The position numbers and the translations under genes were made by a program. A DNA stretch of 64,000 nucleotides from Hemileia vastatrix (Eukaryota; Basidiomycota; Pucciniomycetes; Pucciniales; Zaghouaniaceae): positions 31,491,700 to 31,555,699 of the forward strand of contig JASXTE010000001.1 of assembly GCA_030280995.1 (NCBI GenBank), given 5' to 3'. The notes beneath the pieces were generated by a model. That model searched no databases and was not told the DNA's origin. It saw nothing but the letters and a program-made list of their open reading frames with translations. Within the stretch, counting starts at the first letter, position 1. The number at the start of each line of letters is the position of its first letter. Positions 35,728 to 48,843 of this stretch are shown in pieces.

Positions 35728-36951
35728 TGTCGGCCGGTCGTCTAGAAGAAGGTGGAAAAGGTAATTGGAAAAAAGGTAAAAGGGGAAATAAAAAGGAAAT
35801 GAAATAAAGAGATATATAATTTTAATAATAAAAATTTAAAGACTTTTAATAAAAATGGACGGGATCAATGTGGTTAATAAAGTAAGTACTATTTTATTCT
35901 CTCTGTTCAATTATCAACTATTAATACTAAAATATTCTTATCACAACCTTTAATATTTTATTTCATTACTTAAATAGGCGGAAGCGCAGTTTAAATACGT
36001 GTAAATAAAATAAATTTTATAATGTAATTAAAAATATGTATGAGTAGTAAGTGATGAGGCTACAGGGGATTATCCAAGGCCTTTTTATAGGCGATGGGTC
36101 CTCTGAAGCGCCACTACATTTGTAAATACAAGAGTCATAATAAGATGAAACAAGAAAATAAAAGAATAAGTGAAACATAACAATTTAGAGAAAAAATGAA
36201 ACAAATAATTAAAACCCCAAATAAGAACCAAAATTTCCCACAACAAATTCCCAAATCAGTAAGTAAAAATAGTGAGTAACTAAACAAGCCTGAGATATAG
36301 GAACTATGAGAAAAAATAATTCAAAACAGATGGTACAGTATGCTTTAAGGGTTTTTAAGTGAAACAAGTAAAAATATTTTGACGCAACAAAATATGTAAT
36401 CAATTTCAATTTAGTATAAAGAAATTAATTAATTGTTCCAACTATGTAATTAAATAATTAATTTAAATGAAACAAGTGATTAATTTATTACTAAATTAAG
36501 TTGAGAATTTTAATACTATTTTATAAAATAAGTATTATAATTTATTTAATTTTTTATTGACACAATTAAGGGTCCAAAAAACAGCGGCAATAACCATGTA
36601 TAATAGTATATGAAAAAGTATATTTTAATAATTAAATTTAATTAATTAAAGTAATTAAAATATAAGATAAACACTTGAATATAATTATCTTATAAGTTTT
36701 TAATTAATTAATTTATAATTATTAAATAAACAATGCGCCCTTTGTTATGGAATATAATTAAATGCTTTTAAATTATCTTATAATAAAATTAAAATAATAT
36801 TTACTTTATTTATATAAATAAAATATTAATATAAATTTATTATGTAATATAATATTAATGTTAAATGCATACTCTGCAATTATTATATCTTTATTTAATT
36901 CCAATAAATTGTATGTTTATTTACTGGGCTCCTGGGACAGCCTGGCTGAAA
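35728..36951 (-). repeat. 3' LTR of E2
   Basis: 1224 bp, with its outer end reading TGTCGGCC on the plus strand. The inner end is mutated (TTTCAG instead of TGTCAG on the minus strand). The TATA module is at 36078-36092. It pairs with 45036-46243. Confidence 0.93.
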
Positions 36952-36982
36952 CTCCCTCATTTAAAAAAAACAAAAAAAAATG

Positions 36983-39900
36983 CTATGATTTTTTCTTTTT
37001 ATACTTTTGTAATAGAGTTGGAAGGTTTGAAATTTCTTTACCAGGTATCCATGCATCATATTAAGATGACTTATTTTTAAATCTGAATAAATATTCAGTA
37101 CCTCTTTCAGAAGTGATAATTCTATCATTGAGAATTTTATCAATTTCTGCAGTTTCAGTGATTTCCTGAGGATTATTCTTAGGTCTACCTCTTCTTTTAG
37201 GGAATAAATCACTGTTGGAAGTATAAGGTTTTAGCAGGGAAATGGGGAAAACAGGATGTTTTCTATCATATGGAGAATATAACACAACTTCAACTGCATT
37301 ATTGCCAATCATTCTTTTTACAACAAAGGGGCCCACAAAAGGATCTTTTAATTTGTTGTTTCCCTGTAAATTGAAGTGGACAGTAGATATCAACACTTCA
37401 TCACCCTCTTTAAATGTGTTTTCCTTATGGGATTTATCCCATCTTTTCTTCTCATATTCAAATGCTTTATCAATAAAAGATTGAGCATGTTTTCTGCACA
37501 GTTGTTGCATTTGAACAAAAGATTTGACACCAGGGTGTAATTCCAATTTAGGCAATTTACTATTGAGTATTTGAGCAGGAGTATGAGGGATATAACCTAG
37601 CCAAAGCTCAAAAGGTTTCTTTTGAGTAACAGAGTGAACAGTGCTATTATAAGCAAATTCAAGACCAGGCAATAAGGTGACCCAGTCATGAGTAAATCTG
37701 TCATTGTCTTTATATTCCAATCCAAAGGCACAATACCTTCTAATCATATCCTCTAGAGTTTGAATCATTCTTTCAGCTAGACCATCAGTTTGGGGATGGT
37801 GAGCAGTAGATAATTTTAATTCACAACCACATATATCCATTAGAGACATCCAGAATTCAGATGTAAATTTTGGATCTCTGTCAGATATAATGGCTCTAGG
37901 GAATCCAACTATATTGAACATATTACACCACCATAAGAAAGCCAAGTCTATGGTGGAGACATCCTTATGGGTGGGAACAAATTTGCACATTTTAGTAAAT
38001 CTATCCACTATTACACAACAAGAATTATAATTTTCTTTACCTGCAATAGGAAGACCAGTGACAAAATCCATATTAATGATTTGCCAGGGAGCATCAGGTG
38101 CTTCAATTTGCTGTAATAACCCTGCTCTCTTACCAGTCATTCTTTTGGATTTCTGGCATGAATCACATGATTCAACATATAATTTTGCATCTTCAGACAT
38201 ATTAGCCCACCAAGCAGTGTTTTTGAGTCTAATCAGTGTCTTCTCAAGATCAAAATGACCAGCTAATATGTCATCATGACAAAGTTTGAGGATAATTTCT
38301 TTCATAGAAGGTGAAATTACAATTACATTAGTAAGCTTTCTTCTATAATAAATATATCCATCTTCAATAGAAAACTTTCCCTTAATTAAAGCATTCTGAT
38401 ATTTATCAGGAAGATTTTTAATCAATGTCTTAATAGAAGCATTTTTAGGATCATTTAAGATAGTAACTAATTTATTTAAATCAGAATCCTTATCATATGA
38501 ATCCAGAATTAATTGTAATAACTCCTCTTCCATATCAACTATAAATATACCATGGATATGAACAGTATCATCTTCAGGTACATAAGCAGGATTTGAGTCA
38601 TTATTTTGCAGAGGCAATCTGGGCAGCATATCAACATTGGAGTGAACATTTCCAGCCCTATGGATAATTGTCATTCGTCCTCTGTATTCTTGAACAGCAA
38701 GTTGCCACCTGAACATATGTCTGTTAGGTGTTTTCAGGTTTAAGAGGGACTTCACAGCACTACAGTCAGTTACCAATTCAAACTTTTGGTCATCTAGATA
38801 GTAATGAAGCTTCTCAAGAGCCCAAACAACTGCTAAGCACTCCAATTGAGTGGCACCATATTTCAATTCACTATTTCTCAAGGTTCTTGAAATATAACAA
38901 ATTACAACCTCTGAGGATTTATCATTTATAATTTGTTTCTGGTGAAGGGAAGCAACCAGACCAACAAAGCTAGCATCTGTATACAGGACAAATGGTTTGT
39001 TAAATCTGGAAGAGCTAACATAGGGGCTGTCATTAAGCAACATTTTAATGTATCAAAAGCTTTTTGACAGTCAATATTCCAGATGAATGCAACATCTTTT
39101 CTGGTTAGTTTGGTAAGAGGCAAGGCTATGACTTGATAATTTTTAATATATTGTCTATAATAGCCACACATACCCAAAAAACTTTGGATTTCTCTTACAG
39201 AAGTTGGTGCTTTCACATTTTGAATTGCAGAAACTTTGTTTTGGTCTACACAAATTTGTAGGCCTGACACAACATGGCCAAGGACTTTCAAAGATTGAAA
39301 ACCAAATTTACACTTTTTCAAGGACAAAGTCATATTGATTTCATCCATTTTTTGGAAAACTCTATTCAAATGAACCATATGTTCATCAAAAAGTTTAGAA
39401 AAAACTATGATATCATCAATATAAACCATAAGCCATCCCTCAATTATTTCTTGATGGAAAGTATTATCCATGACTTTTTGAAAAACTGAAGGTGCATTTT
39501 TAGGGCCAAATGGCATTCTAACATACTTATATATTCCCATATGAGTAGCAATAAGCAAAAAAATTTGTGAATTTTTTTCAACTGGAACTTGATGATATCC
39601 TTTATTACCATCCAGACAACTAATAAATTTTGCACCTTGCTAGGTAGCATGTATTGAATTAATTCTAGGTAAAGGATTAATATCATCAACAGTATAAGTG
39701 TTTAATGCTCTGTAATCACCACATAATCTAGCCTTATCTTTTTCATAAGAAATCAAGACTGGGGAGATGACACAATATTTGGGGGTGACATCCACTTTCT
39801 CAATGATATTCATTTTTAATAATGTGGCAATATTATCTACAATATCCTTTTTTTTATTGGAGAAGCAGGATATGGTTTCTTCTTAAGACTAGGAGGGATA

Positions 39901-42900
39901 TCACTCAAGTTACAGGATAAGGTAATTTTCATTTCTTCCTGAACACTTCCTAAGACATAAGAACCATGAGCAAAATCCATAGGGAAAGAGGTAATTGAGG
40001 CAATAATAGAATCCTTTTATTCACTGGCTAACTTATCACCAAAAGAAGCAGTATTTATTTCATTTAATAAATCATCCATTTCAATTGTTGTTCTGCCCTT
40101 ACACTGGATTAGTGAGTTACAAGACTTTAACAGATGCCCAGAAGGTTTTCTAGAGGAGGAAATTTTGAATTTCCTTTTTCCATTCAATCCCAAGGTGAAG
40201 AAATCATTTTCTGGGTCCAATTTAACACCAAACATGGTTAAAATATCATTACCCATTATAAACAAATTGCTTAAATTATCATTTTTCATGACAACAAATT
40301 CACAAATAGCTCTGACAAAACCACCATTATATTTGAAGAATACAGAGTTTTTGTATTTGCCAATAGGAATTAAGGTAGAACCATACCCTCTCTATTTTTC
40401 AGAAGTTATAGGTAATAATTTACTCAAATAATCCTTATCTACTGAAGCTAAAGCTTTTTCAGACACTACACTTCCTCCAGCACCAGAGTCAAGAACTACA
40501 TCAACATTTTTACCATTAATGATAACAGGTGCTTTCAAGGGGGATATGGCTATAGAATTTTTAGTAATATCTTTAATTATTTCAGCATTTTCTACTGAAG
40601 ATAAATCCAATACACATTCTTCAGATATATTATCTAAATAATGGACATCTTGTTCTAACATTAAAATATCTTTAACAGAGTCCTTGCCATAGGAGATATT
40701 ACTTTCACAGTCACTAGAAGAATTATTGACATCAATTTCAGCTTCATCAGTGTCTTCATTTTGTTCAACAAGATTAATTCTCTTGTCACAAACATGACCC
40801 TTTTGCCATGGTTTTTTACATTTATAACAAGTATTTGTTGCATATTTTTTAGTTGCAACTGGGGCAGGGGGTTTACCAGATTTTTCTGGGAGCTTTGTAG
40901 AAGGTTTATTTTGATCATGATAAGATTTACCAAGGTAATTCTTTGGTTCATATCTATGGTTGAGTAGTACCTCATTACAGATATTAATGAAAGAAGAATT
41001 TTCCCTTACATTCTCAGTTCTAGCTACAATTAAATCTCTAAGAGAATTTGGTAATTTATACAAGATTTTATCTCTCCAAATATCATAATCCATCTTTGGA
41101 TCAATTGCTCTTAGGATTTTTGTTACTTTCATAAGAAAAACAATGGGATTTTCAACAGAGGAGGATACATATCTAGTATTCTCATACAGTCTTTTCTGAG
41201 CTAACCTGAATTTTGAACCACCAAACTGATTCTCAATCAAGGATTTCCAATCATTACATGTATAATGATTGTTATCTAAAAGGACAGATTCATACTACAT
41301 CAAGGCTACATTGGAAAATAAAGAAATTAGCTTAGAAACAATTTCCTCATCAGGTAGTTTATAAGATCTCTTTAAATTATCAATTCTTTGGATAAAGTGT
41401 TGCCAATCAGAAGAAGAATCACCATCAAAGGTAGGATATTGGTCCAAATTAGGCCAATTTTTCTGACTACTGGGATGGTTCATTTTTTGGTTTGAATTAT
41501 TCATCATTAATAATTCCTGAAGTTTAGCCAGGTGTTCAGAAATTTCATTATTTACAGAAACAGCTGGTGCATGACCATCACAAGATTTTTTTCTAGTAGC
41601 AAAAGATTTTACAGACTCATTGTCAGTTTGTTTAATGGCTGAAATATGAGGAAGAAAGGAGGAACTCTGCTCAGGTTCTTTTTCTTTATTTTTATGCAGC
41701 TTATGGACAGCATTCTCATTTATACCATAATTATTGATTGTTAAGGTTGAAAATTTTTCCTGCAGGTCAGACACATAGTTTCTTATCCTTGGAATTTCAG
41801 ACATCTGGTCATTTACTTTTGCAAGAGATGAAACATTTCTGTCCTCAGAAACTGTGTGTTTGGCACTTAGTGCATGGAAATCATTCTTTAGCTTTTTAAA
41901 CTCATTTTTTAGAGATTTTATTTCACTTTTTAATGAGTAATTTTCTTCAATAAGGGGTTTCAATTCACTCAAGGTTTTATGTAGATTGATATTTTTATCT
42001 GAGATAGCTCTATGGTCACTCCTTATTTGTTTTTGTTGGCTAAGAACAATATTCAAGGTTTCTTTGATTTTAAAATAAGCTGTATCCTGTACAGAAGAAC
42101 TTACTTTACATTGCAAGTGCAAATTATTTAATCTATCATTCTCATGGATTAACACATCTCTCAAATGTTTGTCTTTCACAACATTAAAATCAAGGGTATC
42201 TTTCAATATTTCTTCAGAAGTTTTCTCAATTAAGGTATAGACTTCAGGGGAAACAGAATCATTCTTAATTGCAAGAGAAGGATTAATTAAAGAAGTAGAA
42301 GTCAAATGTAAAGGTTCATCAAATGATAATTTGCTAATTACATTATTAGGGCTACTAGTTACAGGAAGCTGTCTTTTAACAGGTTTAACTGTTCTTTCAC
42401 CATTCTCAATAATATTACCTGCAGAAGAAGACTTATTAGAAAACATTCCCAAGTGATTATCAACCAAATTAATTACCATGGCAGAGGAGGAAACTTCCCC
42501 TGAGATTGAGTTTGTGATTGGGCTTGGGCCTTCTTTCTCCTGCCTTGTTGGTAAGGATGAGGAGGAGGATGGAAATTGGGTGTTCTGGATGGGCCAGGCT
42601 GATGATGAGGAGGATGTTGCACATTCTGCTGGTAGTGACTCATTATATAATCCCATTTCCATTGCTCTACTTCCAGAGTACTTTGATTTTGGGTGAAGGA
42701 GCTGGGGGGCTGCGAAGGTTGAGCCTGAAACTGAGGCTGACTGGGAGGCAACTGAGGAGGGGCCTGGGCCTAATTTTGGGTCCTGAGTTCCTGAACTTGA
42801 TCCCACAAGGTGTCTACTTTTGACTTTTATTTCATGTTTTCTGTCTTCAGTTCTTTGATGTGACTGGACACATTTCTGATTTGCTGGGACAGAGGAAGTT

Positions 42901-43154
42901 TTTTTATTTTGAAGCCTTTTGGAAGACCTTCTTGAGGTACTGGAGGTTTTACTTCCTTCTGTTGTGCTTGGGGAAGGGGGTTTGATTTGTTTACTTCTCC
43001 TGTCATTTCCACATCCTGAATTATGTGAATTTTTCTTGTTAGCATAAGATTTTTTATGTGCAACTTTAGAAGAACTCACAGTATCAGCATCATAATCAAT
43101 TTCAATTTCATCCACTTGCATGTTATCCATACTCTCAGCCAATTTGTTGGACAT
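36983..43154 (-). pseudogene. E2 gag-pol polyprotein, broken
   Basis: Gag-Pol in one frame from ATG at 43154 to TAG at 36985-36983. Domain order as in copy A: N-terminal low-complexity gag, coiled coil (about 42230-41740), capsid-like YPTFDGDSSSDW, knuckle CYKCKKPWQKGHVC (about 40830), DSGAGG protease (about 40490), RT with YIDD (about 39425), RNase H LYTDAS (about 38985), integrase HHCC and DDE (about 38290-37770), and chromodomain-like tail (about 37170-37000). Lesions: TGG to TAG at 41294-41292, TGG to TAG near 40393, CAA to TAA near 40019, a 1-nt loss in the A-run near 39860, a TAG near 39642, a 1-nt loss near 39008 and GAA to TAA at 37063-37061. Gag itself (619 codons) is open. Confidence 0.92.
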
Positions 43155-45035
43155 AATAGTGGGAAGATTAATTAATTTCTTAAAAAAAAAATTCAGTTAA
43201 TAATTTGCTCAAAATATTAAAAAAAAAATTTTTATTAATTAAATTATAAAAAAAAAAATTTTTTTAATATAAAGTAATATTTATAAAAAATAATTAATAA
43301 TATGGAATGCAAAGAAAAATTGGGAATAAACAATTAAGTTATTTTCAACCAATTAATTAAATTACCAAAATTAAATATGGCAATATATGGGACTAAGTAC
43401 AAAGTACTATTTAAGTCAAACAAAATTAAACAAAAATTAATAATAATAAAAAATTAATTTAATAATTTAATTTTTATTTATAATAATGTTAATTTCTTCT
43501 AGGACTAAGAGGAATTAAACACTCTATAATGGTCAACTAGGAAAAAAAAATTATATATAATAAATGAACACTTACACTCAGTGACTCAGAACAAGGCCAC
43601 AATCACTGTTATTGCAGTAAAAAATCTAGTATAAGAGTTGATAGGAGCAAAGGTTGTGTCAGTATAGTCTAGTATATAAGTATCATATAATAGTGTTATT
43701 TTATGGTCCTACTACTTATTAATAAATGATTTAGTGATTAAACCTCAGGGGAAGACTAATAGAATAGTTATACTCAAATAAAACTCACAATACTTGGATT
43801 TAAATGCGTGCTAGTGGTGGAAAATAGAAGAATAAAATATAGTTATAGCTTTTATAAAGATAATATCAATTTATAAGGGCTTTATAATATATTTCTGAAT
43901 ACTAATAATTGTATTTTAGTGTTTGTTTTAAGTGTAGTAATTGAATGATGATAATAAACCATCAAAATCCCTCCTTACTTATACCCAAATCCACTGGAGT
44001 GCACAGACCTTCAATCCAGATGATGTCACTGCTATCCCCGGCAATTACAGCACTGTGAGGGCTCATCACCTCCCCATGGCGTCCACTTCAAGCAGTTTCA
44101 ACACCCAGACCTCCAGTAAGGACCCTCCATCACAATTAATAATAACACAGAGTCATACCATAAATAGAAAACCCAGATAAAAGCGGATACCATAAAGAAA
44201 CAGGTAAAATAAATGATCAAAAAGAGATTTAATGAAACTAAAAGCATATAAAGGAAACAAATAAAATGTCCAAGCCCCCAATAACATCCCCAAGCATCCA
44301 CATTAATCCAGAAACATCCTTCTAACCCATAAATCCGTGAATAACCATCCAAGGAAGTAATTTGAGTTGTCCAAACTGGGTGAATGCGCCTGATATAGGT
44401 GTCTATGCTTCTGTAGGCGTTGTGAGTCCACTGATTTCGTCCATATGACCTAAAATAAGCAGAAAAACAAAGGTTATTGGCTATTAAGGGGCTAAAACCC
44501 ACTTATATACCTAAATATACATAATATACTGCATATTTCACTGAATATGAGATTTATGTATACATATAAGCTTATGTATGTCAATAATTACTTCATATCA
44601 CTTAAGATAAGTATATTATGACTCCATTACCACCTTAATAAGTATTATTAGGCAACGGATAAGCTATTTAAACTATTATAAATTATATAATAGAATAATA
44701 ATTATATATATATATAGTAAAATAATATATATTATTATTTTAACCTTATTTTTAAGATATAAGCTTAATCTAGTTAAGGTTATCTTATTTTAAGCATATG
44801 AAATACTCAGTCCTAAGGATATTTAGGCTGACAGGTTGACTTACAGTAGTGATCGTTAAATCACCCACAAAAATATATAACTTTTAAGAATATATAAACC
44901 CAAAAGTTAGATCCCCGGTTTGATTCACATTCGCGGAAAAAGTTCTACTTTTCACGCAAGGTGGTCCGTGTGTTATGACATTCGTCCAAAGAAGTCGTAA
45001 AAGTCAATCTTTGATTATTCAGAAGGGTCCCTAAT
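43155..45035 (-). other. E2 leader (5' UTR), interrupted
   Basis: Non-coding leader between 5' LTR and gag. Once the solo LTR at 43657-44833 is set aside, it aligns with the A leader: ACGGACCACCT near the LTR, a small hairpin built on GTGAT/ATCAC (about 44863-44847 on minus), and GCAATAACAGTGATTGTGGC with CACTGAGTGTAAGTGTTC nearer gag. No obvious tRNA primer-binding site beginning TGG follows the LTR. The first bases are ATTAGGGACCC. Confidence 0.8.
43657..44833 (-). repeat. Solo LTR (type E) in E2 leader
   Basis: 1177 bp bounded by TGTCAGCCTAAATATCC and ...ATACTGACA on the minus strand, flanked by a perfect 5-bp direct repeat (GGTTG on plus, 43652-43656 and 44834-44838). Copy A has the uninterrupted site (TTCACCTTTGCGCC), which confirms insertion. 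The sequence differs from the other LTR types, and no internal region is present. Confidence 0.92.
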
Positions 45036-46243
45036 TGTTGGCCAGTCGTCTAGAAGAAGGTGGAAAAGGTAAAAGGGGAAATAAAAAGGAAATTAAATAA
45101 AGAGATATATAATTTTAATAATAAAAATTTAAAGACTTTTAATAAAAATGGACGGGATTAATGTGGTTAATAAAGTAAGTACTATTTTATTCTCTCTGTT
45201 CAATTATCAACTATTAATACTAAAATATTCTTATCACAACCTTTAATATTTTATTTCATTACTTAAATAGGCGGAAGCGCAGTTTAAATACGTGTAAATA
45301 AAATAAATTTTATAATGTAATTAAATATATGTATGAGTAGTAAGTGATGAGGCTACAGGGGATTATCCAAGGCCTTTTTATAGGCTATGGGTCCTCTGAA
45401 GTGCCACTACATTTGTAAATACAAGAGTCATAATAAGATGAAACAAGAAAATAAAAGAATAAGTGAAACAACAATTTAGAGAAAAATATGAAACAAATAA
45501 TTAAAACCCCAAATAAGAACCAAAATTTCCCACAACGAATTCCCAAATCAGTAAGTAAAAATAGTGAGTACCTAAACAAGCCTGAGATATAGGAACTATG
45601 AGAAAAAATAATTCAAAACAGATGGTGCAGTATGCTTTAAGGGTTTTTAAGTGAAACAAGTAAAAATATTTTGACGCAACAAAATATGTAATCAATTTTA
45701 ATTTAGTATAAAGAAATTAATTAATTGTTCCAACTTTGTAATTAAATAACATATTTAAATGAAACAAGTGATTAATTTATTACTAAATTAAGTTGAGAAT
45801 TTTAATACTATTTTATAAAATAAGTATTATAATTTATTTAATTTTTTATTGACACAATTAAGGGTCCAAAAAACAGCGGCAATATCCATGGATAATAGTA
45901 TATGAAAAAGTATATTTTAATAATTAAATTTAATTAATTAAAGTAATTACAATATAAGATAAACACTTGAATATAATTATCTTATAAGTTTTTAATTAAT
46001 TAATTTATAATTATTAAATAAAAAATTGGCCCTTTGTTATGGAATATAATTAAATGCTTCTAAATTATCTTATAATAAAATTAACATAATATTTACTTTA
46101 TTTATATAAATAAAATATTAATATAAATTTATTATGTAATATAATATTAATGTTAAATGCATACTCTGCAATTATTATGTCTTTATTTAATTCCAATAAA
46201 TTGTATGTTTATTTACTGGGCTCCTGGGATAGCCTGGCTGACA
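45036..46243 (-). repeat. 5' LTR of E2
   Basis: 1208 bp, minus strand TGTCAGCCAGG to GGCCAACA. The TATA module is at 45371-45385. Nearly collinear with 35728-36951, with scattered differences. Confidence 0.93.
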
Positions 46244-46439
46244 ATTGTGGTGTTAGAAACAGCGCTGGAGATCCACTAGGGAACTATGTCAGGAGCGCTG
46301 AAAAATCATAAGAAGGAAAGGGCTACCAAATGGAAGAAGAGAATTAAGTTAGGTAGAAGAAAATTATTTCAAATAAGCCCTTAGATTAAAATATTAGAGC
46401 TTTATATTATATACTTTCAAAATATATTCTGATATATAT
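46244..46439 (+). repeat. Repeat C copy 2, part 2
   Basis: Stretches such as AGCGCT.GAGAT and GAGC.CTGAAAA align with 18187-18245 of repeat C. The rest is diverged. This strip separates the two Gypsy insertions E2 and A. Confidence 0.65.
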
Positions 46440-46753
46440 TGTCAGCCAGGCTATTCCAGGAGTCCAGTAAATGATATATAAATTATAAAACCTTAAAGAG
46501 TGGGTAAGACTTGTATTTAATGAATATAACTTAATATTTTATTGCATAGTGAAATTATATAAGAGTTTTATTATATACAAGTGTTACATTAAATTTATGG
46601 GTTATATATATTTTTATATATACAATTAAATTAAGCATAATATAATATATTCTACAAATAATGGCGCATTTTTATGTATTTAATAATTATAAATTTTTAT
46701 TTAATTAATTAAAAAACATATATGATAATTATAAGTGTAAAATTGACTTATAA

Positions 46754-47898
46754 TGTCAGCCAGGCTATTCCAGGAGTCCAGTAAATGATATATAAATTAT
46801 AAAACCTTAAAGAGTGGGTAAGACTTGTATTTAATGAATATAACTTAATATCTTATTGCATAATGAAATTATATAAGAATTTCATTATATACAAATGTTA
46901 CATTAAATTTATTGGTTATATATATTTTTATATACAATTAAATTGAGCATAATATAATATATTCTACAAATAATGGCACATTTTTATGTATTTAATAATT
47001 ATAAATTTATATTTAATTAATTGAAAAACATATATTATAATTACAAGTGAAAAATTGATTTATAATATATTTAAATTAATTACTTAAATTTATATATTAA
47101 ATAATACCTCTCATATGATACTAAACAATAATTAATGACGCTTCTTTTGGCCCTTAATTGTGTTAGAAAAAACAAATAAATTAATTTGGACTAAATTGAG
47201 ATTAATTGCTTGTTTTGTTGCGTCAAATTATTTTTTTGTTTCACTTAAAATGTCCTTTAATCAGAATGTACCATCTGTTTAGAATTATATTTCTCATAGT
47301 TCCTATGTTTCCAATCTTGTTTAGTTATTCACTATTGTCACTTACTGATTTGGAAATTAATGGCGGGGAAATTGGATTCTTAATTGGGGTTTTAATTATT
47401 TTTTTCATGTTTTTCTCTATATTGTTATGTTTCATTTACTCTTTTGATATGTTTGTTTTATTCCATTCTAATCATTGTATTTACAAATATAGTAGCGCTT
47501 CAGAGGACCCATTGCCTATAAAAGGGCCTTGGATAATCCCCTGTAGCCTTATCACTTATTATACACTCAACCAATTAAATACAATTTTTATATTACGTTT
47601 ATATTCTTTTTATTAGTAATAAAATTCTAATTAAAATTCTATATAACAATTTAAAGGTTGCTTTAAGTCTGATAGTGATCATAGTGTCTGCTGCGCATAG
47701 TCCTTACATCCTAATAATATTATTAATTAATAATAACCTCATTTTTGTCACCTCTCAAGAAACCCGTCGTTGATTCCTCTCAATAAATTAAATAATTTTA
47801 CTAAATTTTATTTCTTTTTATTACCTATACTCCTCTTCTCCTTCTCCTCCTCTCATTTCTTCCCTCTTTTCTTATCTCTTCTAGACGACTGACCAACA
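46754..47898 (+). repeat. Solo LTR nested in A's 5' LTR
   Basis: 1145 bp from TGTCAGCCAGG to GACTGACCAACA with a perfect TATAA duplication (46749-46753 and 47899-47903). The 3' LTR of A shows the empty site (GACTTATAATATAATT). It belongs to a related but distinct LTR subtype and has its own TATA module at 47514-47528. Confidence 0.95.
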
Positions 47899-48462
47899 TA
47901 TAATATAATTAAATTAATTATTTAAATTTATATAATAAATAACATCTTTCATATAGTATTAAACAATAATTAATGGCGCTTCTTTTGACCCTTAAATTGT
48001 GTCAGGAAGAAAATCAAATAAATTATAATACTTATTTTATAAAATAGTATTATAAATTCTCAAATTAAATTAATTAATTGTTTCAGTTAAACTAGTTATT
48101 AAATTACATAGTAAAAACAATTAATAAATATTAATTTACACTGAATTAAAATGATTGCATGCCTTGTTACGTCAAAAAATGTTATTTGTTTCACTTAGAA
48201 ATGCTGAAAACAGATTGTAATACTTGTTTTGATTTGTTTTTCCCATAGTTCTTAGATCACAGGGTTGTTTAGTTACTCATTATTTTGTATTAACTGATTT
48301 GGGAAATTCGGGATGGGAATTTTATATTCTTAATTGGGATTCTTATTATTTTTCGTATAATTTTCTCTTAATTACTATGTTACAAATGTCTTCTTTTATC
48401 TTCTTGTTTTACTTCATTACTATTTTGTATATAGTCACTTGTAGCGCTTCAGAGGACCCATT

Positions 48463-48477
48463 GCCTATAAAAGGGCC
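48463..48477 (+). promoter_or_regulatory. Core promoter of A 5' LTR
   Basis: GCCTATAAAAGGGCC, preceded by AGCGCTTCAGAGGACCC. The same module lies at 56611-56625 in the 3' LTR and in all other LTRs of the window. It is the likely TATA box for the genomic transcript. Confidence 0.72.
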
Positions 48478-48843
48478 TTGGATAATCCCCTGTAGAAGGA
48501 TCACTTATTACACACTCAACAATTTAAAAATAAGATTATTACGCTTATTATTATTTTTATTAGTATTAAATTCTAATTAAAAATTCTAAATAACAATTTA
48601 AAGGTTGCCTTAAGTCTGATAGTAATTATAGTGTTTGCCGCGCAGAACTCTTACTTAAATAATATTAAATATTAATAAAACCAATTTGTTGCCACCTCTC
48701 AAATCACTCGTCGTTGCTTTCTCTCAAATAAATTAAATAATTTCAATTGTTTTTATTTCTTTTATTTCTAAACTACTATCTCCTTCTTGTCCTCCTCTCT
48801 TTTCTTCCCTCTTCTCTTATATCTTCTAGACGACTGACCGACA

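Larger units (their letters stand above)
35728..46243 (-). mobile_element. Ty3/Gypsy chromovirus E2, full length, inserted in repeat C
   Basis: Complete element on the minus strand: 5' LTR 46243-45036, leader 45035-43155 (carrying a solo LTR), gag-pol 43154-36983, polypurine tract, 3' LTR 36951-35728. Its gag-pol is closely related to copy A. The flanks AATGT (35723-35727) and ATTGT (46244-46248) agree at 4 of 5 positions, a probable decayed target-site duplication. Repeat C sequence resumes beyond the right LTR. The LTRs differ by several substitutions and indels (one of ~17 bp near 35762), so this copy is older than A. Confidence 0.92.
46440..48843 (+). repeat. 5' LTR of A, split by solo LTR
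   Basis: Parts 46440-46753 and 47899-48843 together match the 3' LTR at 55738-56978. The TATA module GCCTATAAAAGGGCC is at 48463-48477, downstream of the insertion, so the core promoter is intact but its U3 is separated from upstream U3 sequence by 1.1 kb. Confidence 0.95.

Noticed and set aside
35161..36409. Short Phe/Ile/Tyr-rich ORFs inside reversed LTRs (also 45385-45695)
   Set aside because: They are low-complexity AT-driven frames in LTR sequence with no start context or conserved motif.
44880..44960. tRNA-like T-arm resemblance (GATCCCCGGTTTGATTC) in the E2 leader and a TTGGGTTCGA in the A leader (~48948)
   Set aside because: The putative T-stems do not pair, no acceptor stem or D-arm can be built, and the two leaders do not conserve the bases. 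Not called as tRNA or tRNA remnant.
48299..48580. 93-codon ORF in the 5' LTR of A, identical to one at 56447-56728
   Set aside because: Its conservation reflects the near-identity of the two LTRs of a young element. The related E2 and solo LTRs do not keep it.
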